Assembly (NCBI RefSeq): GCF_014932895.1
Contig: NZ_JACYOF010000005.1
Location: 62,001 to 126,000, forward strand
From: Bacillus thuringiensis
GTDB lineage: Bacteria > Bacillota > Bacilli > Bacillales > Bacillaceae_G
Direction of reading: 5' to 3'
DNA length: 64,000 nt
In this document: positions 19,520 through 26,397 of the stretch, in pieces
Numbering within the stretch: position 1 is the stretch's first letter
Layout of the letters: the number at the start of each line of letters is the position of its first letter
Program-made: the position numbers and the translations under genes
The notes under the pieces: model-generated
Databases searched by the model: none
The model's input: the letters and a program-made list of their open reading frames with translations, nothing else
What the model was told of the DNA's origin: nothing

Positions 19520-20419
19520 ATGCGAGGAAGGAATAATAAAAAGTCGCAAAAAGTAGTACATTTATTTCAAAGAAGATGGGTGTTTCCGGCACTATACATT
19601 GCTTGTGCAGCGGTAATCTTAATGGTTGCGCTATGGTTCCAAGGAGCTAATCCGAAGAAGACTCCGAGCCAAGATCAAGCAACACCATATACACAATCGG
19701 AAGATCCAGCAGTACCAGTAACAAAATCTTCAGAAGTAGTGAAAATGCCAACTGCCGCTAATGCGGAAGTAGTTGTACAGAAGAAATTCTATGAAGATGC
19801 AGCAACAGAGGCGGAACAAGAAAAAGCACTTGTCTTTTATAACAACACATATTCCCCGAATAAAGGAATTGACATTGCTGCGAAAAATGGAAAAGAATTC
19901 GATGTTACAGCTGCTTTAAGTGGTGTTGTAACGAAAGCGGAAAAAGATTCACTTCTTGGTTATGTTGTAACAGTTGATAGCGGAAATGGTGTAGCAGCTT
20001 CTTATCAAAGCTTAGGCAATGTGAAAGTAGAAAAAGGTGCAAAAGTTGCACAAGGTGAAGTATTAGGAAAGTCCGGTCTAAGTGCAATGAACAAAGAAGC
20101 AGGTTCTCACGTTCACTTTGAAGTGCGTAAAGATAATGTGGCTGTGAATCCTGAGCGTTACTTAAATAAATCAGTAGCAGAAATTAAAGCTGATGCAGGT
20201 GCTGCAAAGGCAACGAATGCTTCTGGTAAAAAAGCTGATGACAAATCTCAAAAAGAAGAGAAGTCAACAAGCACGAAACCAGAAAGTAAAACAGAAGATA
20301 AGTCTCAAAAAGAAGAGAAATCAACAAGCGGTTCGACTAGTGACAAAGAGACGAACGGCAAACAAGAAGAAACGAAGAAAGAAGAAAAATCAACAAATGG
20401 TTCTTCTTCACAAGAATAA
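19520..20419 (+). CDS. spoIIQ: Stage II sporulation protein Q
   Basis: SpoIIQ is the forespore membrane protein that pairs with mother-cell SpoIIIAH to hold the engulfing membranes and form the feeding channel. The 299-aa protein has a basic N-terminus, one helix (residues 22-41) and an M23/LytM domain (about 100-215). The domain keeps HVHFEVRKD (His197, His199), but the first metal-binding His is replaced (YSPNKGIDI), as in B. subtilis SpoIIQ, so it should not cleave peptidoglycan. The last 80 residues are a Lys/Glu/Ser-rich tail repeating DKSQKEEKSTS. GAGGTG precedes the ATG. Confidence 0.95.
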   Translation: MRGRNNKKSQKVVHLFQRRWVFPALYIACAAVILMVALWFQGANPKKTPSQDQATPYTQSEDPAVPVTKSSEVVKMPTAANAEVVVQKKFYEDAATEAEQEKALVFYNNTYSPNKGIDIAAKNGKEFDVTAALSGVVTKAEKDSLLGYVVTVDSGNGVAASYQSLGNVKVEKGAKVAQGEVLGKSGLSAMNKEAGSHVHFEVRKDNVAVNPERYLNKSVAEIKADAGAAKATNASGKKADDKSQKEEKSTSTKPESKTEDKSQKEEKSTSGSTSDKETNGKQEETKKEEKSTNGSSSQE

Positions 20420-20426
20420 GAAAGTG

Positions 20427-20463
20427 AAAAAATCAGTTCTTACTAGGAGAACTGATTTTTTTA
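20427..20463 (+). terminator. Terminator of spoIIQ
   Basis: A 14-bp perfect stem (AAAAAATCAGTTCT with its complement) and a 7-base loop, followed by more Ts. Confidence 0.92.
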
Positions 20464-20560
20464 TTTTTATATAAAAATAATCAATTTCGAGAAAAAAGTT
20501 GCAATAACAAGGAAATATGACGAGATTCTCGAATATATATTACAAAAGGGAGGGGATACT

Positions 20561-20695
20561 ATGTCATTTTTATTTGTTCTGTCGATTGCTATTATTTTAT
20601 TGTTTGTTTTATTCACGTTATATTATTACATTGCCAATAAAAAAGAAGTTCCCCACCATCAATTGTTAGAAGAAGAATTTGAACGAGAAGAGTGA
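20561..20695 (+). CDS. Small single-helix membrane protein (44 aa)
   Basis: A short ORF with a strong ribosome site (GGGAGGGG, six bases before the ATG). It encodes one 24-residue hydrophobic helix (FLFVLSIAIILLFVLFTLYY) followed by a 20-residue tail that ends in acidic residues (EEEFEREE). A terminator hairpin follows at once, so it is a complete transcription unit. I do not recognise a family. Its place just after spoIIQ could mean a sporulation role, but nothing in the sequence shows it. Confidence 0.65.
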   Translation: MSFLFVLSIAIILLFVLFTLYYYIANKKEVPHHQLLEEEFEREE

Positions 20696-20722
20696 CACTC
20701 CAAAAAGGGGTGTCTTTTCTTT
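20694..20722 (+). terminator. Terminator after the 44-aa ORF
   Basis: An 8-bp stem (GACACTCC with GGGGTGTC, one G-T pair) overlaps the stop codon and is followed by TTTTCTTTT. Confidence 0.75.
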
Positions 20723-20855
20723 TAGTACACCTATTGGAATTTTTAGAGCTAGGCCGTATAATACTAATTGTGATTTTTTTACATAAAAAACGATATTAGA
20801 ATACAGTAGGGATCTAATATACTGTATTTTTTGTTGTGGTTGAGGGGGAAGTTTA

Positions 20856-21704
20856 ATGAAAGCTAGAGAGAGCAAAAGTTCGAAAAAATTATTTGTTTTA
20901 ATAGCGGTTGTAGTAGCGCTAATCGCTGGGATTGGATTTTTTATTTTTAATAAAATGAATGCGGCAAGTAACCAGGAGAAAATACCTGTATTACAGTATT
21001 ACTATCTAGCGAATGATAAAGACAAGAAGGAAAATCCAGATTTCAAGAACCGAGGAAATATTTTATCTGCAAGTGAATTTGAGAAACAAATTAAATACTT
21101 ATCAGATAATAAGTATCATACGTTAACATTAAAGGAATTTAACGGGTTTATAAAAGATAAGAAGCCACTCCCTGAAAAAAGTGTGCTAATCACCTTTGAT
21201 AATTCCTCAAAATCAAATTATATCTATGCATATCCAATCCTAAAAAAATATAATATGCATGCCGTTTCATTTGCGGTATCCTCAAAACTGACTGAAAAAG
21301 TTCAAAAGTTTGATTCTCAGAATATTCAAAGGTTGAGTAAAGATGAGTTAGAAAAAATGAAGGATGTATTTGAATTTGGAAGTCATACACATGATCTTCA
21401 AAAAGTAATTGATAATAAACCAGCATTAATTAAAACAGCTAAAGATGATGTTAAAAAAGATATTTTGCAAAGTAATAAATTATTGCAAACAAACTATTTC
21501 TCTTATCCATTTGGAAAATATAATAAAGCTTCGGTAGAAGCGTTAAATGAGTTGAAAGTAGCATTAGCTTTTACTAGTTCACCAGGATATGCTACAGAGG
21601 ATAGTAAACCACTCGAGATTAAACGTTGGTTTATTTCAGCGGATACTAAAATGGATACCTTTGAGAAAATAGTCTCAGGTAAATATGAGGTTCCAAATAA
21701 GTAA
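20856..21704 (+). CDS. Membrane-anchored polysaccharide deacetylase-like protein with altered metal ligands
   Basis: A 282-aa protein with one N-terminal helix (residues 11-31) and an extracellular NodB/PgaB-type fold like IcaB. The first motif, usually TFDD, reads LITFDNSS: Asp115 (the usual base) remains but the metal ligand is Asn116. The second motif reads SHTHDLQ: His177 remains, while the position five residues on, normally His in the PgaB/IcaB group, is Gln182. The SYPFGKYN segment is intact. Deacetylase activity is doubtful; it may bind glycan or use metal differently. It is followed by its own terminator. Confidence 0.85.
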   Translation: MKARESKSSKKLFVLIAVVVALIAGIGFFIFNKMNAASNQEKIPVLQYYYLANDKDKKENPDFKNRGNILSASEFEKQIKYLSDNKYHTLTLKEFNGFIKDKKPLPEKSVLITFDNSSKSNYIYAYPILKKYNMHAVSFAVSSKLTEKVQKFDSQNIQRLSKDELEKMKDVFEFGSHTHDLQKVIDNKPALIKTAKDDVKKDILQSNKLLQTNYFSYPFGKYNKASVEALNELKVALAFTSSPGYATEDSKPLEIKRWFISADTKMDTFEKIVSGKYEVPNK

Positions 21705-21709
21705 AGTTC

Positions 21710-21752
21710 AAGCCCATTAGAATTGTATTTAAATTCTAATGGGCTTTTTTAT
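21710..21752 (+). terminator. Terminator after the deacetylase-like gene
   Basis: A 15-bp perfect stem (AAGCCCATTAGAATT with its complement) and a 7-base loop run into six Ts. Confidence 0.93.
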
Positions 21753-22014
21753 ATAAAAATTGTACTTTTCCCGAAATTAATTTTTTTGCACTTAGTCCTC
21801 AAAAATATTGAACATGTAGCATATATCAGTAGTGTGGGCAATACAATGGTATAAACCAAAGCAAAGAGAGTGTTTGAGGTGAGAAATCGTGAATCATTTC
21901 ATTATAAATCCAAGAATGTTTAACGCTTACAAACAGCACTCACACTTACTTCTTAGTCGTATGCAGCGAGGCTCATTTCACACTTCTCACATCCAATTTA
22001 GGGAGGCGAGTGGT

Positions 22015-22287
22015 GTGCACGATTACATCAAAGAGAGAACTATCAAGATTGGTAAGTATATCGTGGAGACAAGAAAGACAGTGCGTGTCATTGCAAAGGA
22101 ATTTGGGGTATCAAAGAGTACAGTCCATAAAGATTTAACAGAACGTTTACCAGAAATTAATCCAGAGCTCGCAAATGAAGTAAAAGAAATTCTTGATTAT
22201 CATAAGTCTATTCGTCATTTAAGAGGGGGAGAAGCAACGAAGCAAAAGTATAGAAAAGAAGATGTAGAAAAGCCTGTACGCCAATAA
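22015..22287 (+). CDS. spoIIID: Sporulation transcription factor SpoIIID
   Basis: SpoIIID is the small DNA-binding protein that adjusts sigma-E and sigma-K gene expression in the mother cell. The 90-aa protein starts at GTG 22015 with GGGAGG eight bases upstream and matches the family from MHDYIKERTIKIG onward. The helix-turn-helix is TVRVIAKEFGVSKSTVHKDL, and the basic C-terminal tail also contacts DNA. The frame is open upstream to a GTG at 21889 that has its own GAGGTG site, which would add 42 residues not found in known SpoIIID. It is followed by mbl, as in B. subtilis. Confidence 0.95.
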   Translation: MHDYIKERTIKIGKYIVETRKTVRVIAKEFGVSKSTVHKDLTERLPEINPELANEVKEILDYHKSIRHLRGGEATKQKYRKEDVEKPVRQ

Positions 22288-22448
22288 ATATACAATAGCA
22301 AACATTCCGTGAACATTCGGTAATATTTTTCAGAAGAATTCTTTTTGCGAATATTACGTTTCTGTTAAATTTATGATAAAATCAGAAATTAGGTGTAAAA
22401 GAATTCGGGTGTAACCTGATTTTAAATATCGAGGAGGAAAAAACGGGA

Positions 22449-23450
22449 ATGTTTGCGCGAGATATCGGAATTGACCTAGGTACGGCTAACGTATTAATTC
22501 ATGTTAAAGGTAAGGGTATTGTATTAAATGAGCCATCTGTTGTGGCAATTGATCGTAATACAGGTAAAGTATTAGCAGTAGGTGAGGAAGCAAGAAGTAT
22601 GGTGGGACGTACGCCTGGTAATATTGTAGCGATTCGTCCACTTAAAGATGGTGTAATCGCAGATTTTGAAATTACAGAAGCAATGTTAAAGTATTTCATT
22701 AACAAATTGGACGTAAAGAGCTTCTTTTCAAAACCTCGTATTTTAATTTGTTGTCCAACTAATATCACATCAGTAGAACAAAAAGCAATTCGTGAGGCTG
22801 CCGAACGTTCAGGTGGTAAAACAGTATTTTTAGAAGAAGAACCAAAAGTAGCCGCTGTTGGTGCTGGTATGGATATCTTCCAACCAAGCGGTAACATGGT
22901 TGTTGATATTGGTGGAGGTACAACAGATATCGCTGTACTATCTATGGGTGATATTGTTACCTCTTCCTCTATCAAAATGGCTGGCGATAAGTTTGATATG
23001 GAGATCTTAAACTACATTAAACGTAAGTATAAGCTATTAATCGGGGAACGTACTTCGGAGGATATTAAAATTAAAGTTGGTACAGTATTCCCAGGTGCAC
23101 GTAGCGAAGAGCTTGAAATTCGCGGACGTGACATGGTAACAGGTTTACCGCGTACAATTACAGTATGCTCTGAAGAAATTACAGAGGCACTAAAAGAAGA
23201 CGCGGCTATCATTGTACAAGCTGCAAAAGGCGTACTAGAGCGTACACCACCAGAACTATCTGCGGACATTATCGACCGTGGTGTTATTCTAACAGGCGGT
23301 GGAGCTTTACTACACGGTATCGACATGCTTCTAGCAGAAGAACTAAAAGTACCAGTATTAATTGCTGAAAACCCAATGCACTGTGTTGCAGTTGGTACAG
23401 GTATTATGTTAGAGAATATTGATAAATTACCACGTCGTGCATTACGATAG
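22449..23450 (+). CDS. mbl: Rod shape-determining actin homologue Mbl
   Basis: Mbl is an MreB-family actin that moves with the cell-wall elongation machinery and is needed for rod shape. The 333-aa protein shows the phosphate-1 loop GIDLGTANVLIHVKGKG, MVVDIGGGTTDIAVLS (phosphate 2) and GVILTGGGALLHGID (adenosine). The order spoIIID-mbl identifies it as Mbl rather than MreB. A good AGGAGG ribosome site precedes the ATG. Codon use looks optimised, as expected for a highly expressed gene. Confidence 0.96.
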   Translation: MFARDIGIDLGTANVLIHVKGKGIVLNEPSVVAIDRNTGKVLAVGEEARSMVGRTPGNIVAIRPLKDGVIADFEITEAMLKYFINKLDVKSFFSKPRILICCPTNITSVEQKAIREAAERSGGKTVFLEEEPKVAAVGAGMDIFQPSGNMVVDIGGGTTDIAVLSMGDIVTSSSIKMAGDKFDMEILNYIKRKYKLLIGERTSEDIKIKVGTVFPGARSEELEIRGRDMVTGLPRTITVCSEEITEALKEDAAIIVQAAKGVLERTPPELSADIIDRGVILTGGGALLHGIDMLLAEELKVPVLIAENPMHCVAVGTGIMLENIDKLPRRALR

Positions 23451-23479
23451 ATATAGAATGAATATGATTTGAAATACTG

Positions 23480-23530
23480 TAAACCTTGAACAGTCAGTTT
23501 ATTTATTTACTGTTCAAGGTTTATTTATAT
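23480..23530 (+). terminator. Terminator of mbl
   Basis: A 15-bp perfect stem (TAAACCTTGAACAGT with its complement) encloses a 14-base loop and is followed by a T-rich stretch. It separates the core genes from the polymer region. Confidence 0.88.
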
Positions 23531-23647
23531 TTGGTCGATTCATAAGGGGGGATTCAGATTAATGTGGATTAATTATAAAAATAATGTTATATTAAAATAT
23601 TAAAATATTATTCAAGAAGGGAAATTATTGGTCATAAAGGTTCAATT

Positions 23648-23675
23648 TTGTCAGATTTAGTGATATCCTTATATT
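23648..23675 (+). promoter_or_regulatory. Candidate promoter of the surface-polymer operon
   Basis: A TTGTCA hexamer (23648-23653) and TATATT (23670-23675) are separated by 16 bp. They lie in the 373-bp gene-free region between mbl and the first glycosyltransferase. The expected transcription start falls in a 20-bp tandem repeat. Confidence 0.45.
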
Positions 23676-23720
23676 TGTAAATTTAAAGTGAAGTTTGTAA
23701 ATTTAAAGTGAACTTTGTGA
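23674..23720 (+). repeat. 20-bp tandem repeat upstream of the polymer operon
   Basis: The unit beginning TTTGTAAATTTAAAGTGAA occurs twice head to tail (23674-23693 and 23694-23713) with one difference, followed by seven bases of a third copy. It lies at and after the predicted transcription start. It could be a regulator site or a slippage-prone repeat. Confidence 0.7.
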
Positions 23721-23823
23721 TTTTTACCAAATTTATTAAAAATTAAAAATTAAAAATAGAGAATGATTAGAGAGAATAGAATGGGGCATTAATGGATACG
23801 GGAGGAAGAAGGGACATAGAAAA

Positions 23824-25083
23824 ATGAAGAAAGTGTTAGTGATAGCACAGAATTTTTACCCGGAAATTGGGAGTGCGGCGAATCGAATTAAGAATATTTA
23901 CTCGGAATTAAATGAAAAAGGATATGATGTTACAATTTTAACTACTGATCCAAGATATCCAAATGAAAATTTATATAAGAAAAAGGAATTTTGGGATGAA
24001 GCATCGTTAAATAGTGACGACATTATTAGAGTAAAACCAAAGGTGAAGAAGTACACCAATAATATGTTAAGAAGGTTATTTTTGTATTTAGAAATCACAG
24101 TACTTTTTATTATGGCCATATTACGTATGGATAAAAAGTATGATTATGTATTTGTTTCAACCCCGCCTATTTTTATCGGCATAGCAGGGATTTTTGCTAA
24201 GAAAAGATTGAAGGCTGAACTATTGTTAGATGTTCGAGATCTATGGCCGGAATCATTATTGGGTGTTGGCGTTTTTGCGAATCGATTTGTTTTATCGATA
24301 GCATATGCTTTAGAGAAGCTTCTATATCGTACAGCCGATCAGATCATTGTAAATAGCGCAGGGTTTATCCCGTATCTTGAGTTAAAACATGTTAAACGTG
24401 AAAAAATATCATTTATGCCAAATTCTTTGACAGAGGAAGAATTGCATATGGTAGACAATAAACAGGTTATGACTTATTCAAATGCTGGAACAGTAGAAGT
24501 AATTTATACAGGGAATATCGGATTAGCTCAAGACGTTCTAAAGCTGATTGATGTAGCAGAATTTCTAAAAGGACATGAAAATATAAAATTTAAAATAATT
24601 GGCTATGGATTTAAAAGTTATCGAGTAGCTGAAGTTATTAAAGAAAAAAAACTTTCTAATATAGAAATTATTAAAGCAAAAAGTCGTAAGAAGACTTTAC
24701 AGGAAGTTGCAAAAGCGCATATTGCATATGTTAGTTTAGTAGATGAAAAAGTATTTCAAACAGTTTTGCCAGGAAAGATTATTGATTATATGTGTATGAA
24801 AAAGCCTATCGTTGGGGATGTCTCTGGATATGCTGAAAAGGTTATTAATAATGCTCAGTGTGGTTTGATTTCACAGGATCGAACCGTGAAAGAATTGGGA
24901 GAGCATATTATAAAACTAGCTGAAAATGAGCTATTGCGTAGGAAGATAGGGAGTAATGGCCATAAACATGCCTTCCAATATTTGAGGTGGAAAAATAACA
25001 TAAAAGTATTAACGAGTTTAATGGAGGAAAAAGATGCAACAGAAGAAAGTGTGTATGTTCGTATGGAACCACTTCACAAATGA
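23824..25083 (+). CDS. GT4-family glycosyltransferase (WbuB-like)
   Basis: A 419-aa GT-B glycosyltransferase. It opens with VLVIAQNFYPEIGSAANRI, the typical acceptor-side start of WbuB-like enzymes. It has a hydrophobic segment near residues 88-105, LLLDVRDLWPESLLGVG near residue 138, and a donor-binding half with VIYTGNIGLAQDVLKLID and the LPGKIIDYMCMKKPIVGDVSG segment. It probably adds a sugar to the lipid-linked polymer on the cytoplasmic membrane face. It is the first gene of the polymer operon and overlaps the next gene by 50 nt. The sugar specificity is unknown. Confidence 0.88.
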   Translation: MKKVLVIAQNFYPEIGSAANRIKNIYSELNEKGYDVTILTTDPRYPNENLYKKKEFWDEASLNSDDIIRVKPKVKKYTNNMLRRLFLYLEITVLFIMAILRMDKKYDYVFVSTPPIFIGIAGIFAKKRLKAELLLDVRDLWPESLLGVGVFANRFVLSIAYALEKLLYRTADQIIVNSAGFIPYLELKHVKREKISFMPNSLTEEELHMVDNKQVMTYSNAGTVEVIYTGNIGLAQDVLKLIDVAEFLKGHENIKFKIIGYGFKSYRVAEVIKEKKLSNIEIIKAKSRKKTLQEVAKAHIAYVSLVDEKVFQTVLPGKIIDYMCMKKPIVGDVSGYAEKVINNAQCGLISQDRTVKELGEHIIKLAENELLRRKIGSNGHKHAFQYLRWKNNIKVLTSLMEEKDATEESVYVRMEPLHK

Positions 25084-26332
25084 TGCCCGTGTGTTAAGAG
25101 AATGTACGGCTTTAGCTGAAGAGGGTTATGAAGTGGACTTGATATGTATTCACGATTGGAAACAACAGGATTTACCTAAGTGGGAGATGCGAAAAGAAGG
25201 ATTTACAGTAACACGTGTAAATAATCGCTTATCTCTTTTACAAAAAGGTTTGGGTGCAGCAAAACGAGTAAAGCAGTTGATAACGAAAAATATAGTTACA
25301 ATGTTTTTATTTGGAGTAATTGCGGCACTTTGTTTGTGGAAATTTCCAATAACAACATGTTTGATATTATTATTTGGTGCAGTATTCTCCGTGGGAAAGC
25401 TACGGACGTTAATTGTGCGCTCTTACATATTGGCTCAAATGGTCAAGGTAGGTTTGAAAAAAGAATATGATTTCTATCATTCTAATGATTTAAATACACT
25501 ACCACAAGGATGGCTTTGTGCGAAAATATTCAGAAAAAAGAAATTGGTTTATGATTCACATGAGGTACAGACTAGTCGTACAGGATATAATAGTAAAATT
25601 TATGGGATTATGGAGAAATTCTTTCTTAAATATACAGATGTAATGATTATGGAAAATCATACGCGTGCAAAATATGCAGAAGATTTATATGGTTTTTATC
25701 CTAAGGTCATTCATAACTATCCTTTTGTAACGCAACCAGAAGACAGTAATTCAATTAATTTGCATGAAGTGTTAGAGATTCCAAAGGAAGAACCTATCTT
25801 GTTATATCAAGGTGGAATTCAAATAGGAAGAGGATTAGAGAAACTAGTACAAGCTGTCCCGATGTTTAATAAAGGCACGCTTGTATTTATTGGTGATGGA
25901 CGTATTAAACCTGAGTTACAGAAAATGGTGTTGGATTTAGGTTTGGAAAATAAAGTGAAATTTATTCCGAAGGTGCCTGTAAATGAATTATTACATTATA
26001 CGAAGAATGCTTATTTAGGTTTTCAGGTTTTAAATAATGTTTGCTTTAATCATTATTCAGCTTCATCTAATAAACTATTTGAATATATGATGAGCGGGGT
26101 GCCTGTTGTTGCTTGTAGTTTTCCAGAGATACAACGTGTGGTAGAAAATGAACATATTGGGGTTTGTATAGATTCTCACAATCCTGCGTCCATTGCTGAA
26201 GGCGTAAACTACATACTAGAACATCCAGAAGAAAGAGAAAAAATGAGAGAAAATTGTTTCATTGCCCGTAATAATTATAATTGGAAAAATGAAAAAGAAA
26301 TCTTTATAAATATATATAAGAACTTGGAATAG
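25034..26332 (+). CDS. GT4-family glycosyltransferase with a central hydrophobic insert
   Basis: A 432-aa GT-B enzyme starting at ATG 25034 after a strong GGAGG. The start lies 50 nt inside the previous gene, in another frame. N-terminal WNHFTNDARVLRECTALAEEGYEV and C-terminal LLYQGGIQIGRGLEKLV and SSNKLFEYMMSGVPVVACSFPEI are typical glycosyltransferase family 4 segments. Residues about 85-125 form two adjacent hydrophobic stretches, unusual inside a GT-B N-domain, that may anchor the enzyme in the membrane. It is co-transcribed with the GT2/TagF-type genes. Confidence 0.87.
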   Translation: MQQKKVCMFVWNHFTNDARVLRECTALAEEGYEVDLICIHDWKQQDLPKWEMRKEGFTVTRVNNRLSLLQKGLGAAKRVKQLITKNIVTMFLFGVIAALCLWKFPITTCLILLFGAVFSVGKLRTLIVRSYILAQMVKVGLKKEYDFYHSNDLNTLPQGWLCAKIFRKKKLVYDSHEVQTSRTGYNSKIYGIMEKFFLKYTDVMIMENHTRAKYAEDLYGFYPKVIHNYPFVTQPEDSNSINLHEVLEIPKEEPILLYQGGIQIGRGLEKLVQAVPMFNKGTLVFIGDGRIKPELQKMVLDLGLENKVKFIPKVPVNELLHYTKNAYLGFQVLNNVCFNHYSASSNKLFEYMMSGVPVVACSFPEIQRVVENEHIGVCIDSHNPASIAEGVNYILEHPEEREKMRENCFIARNNYNWKNEKEIFINIYKNLE

Positions 26333-26397
26333 CATAGGAGAAAAGATATTTAATTTCTAAGTTATCATATGAACTAAAGGATGGGAATGAGAGTTTC

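Noticed and set aside
22499-22975. Minus-strand ORF of 158 codons inside mbl
   Set aside because: Antisense to a highly conserved gene with codon bias that leaves the reverse frame open.
23531-23823. JUMPstart/ops-type antitermination element before the polymer operon
   Set aside because: No GGCGGTAG core or similar element is present in the leader.
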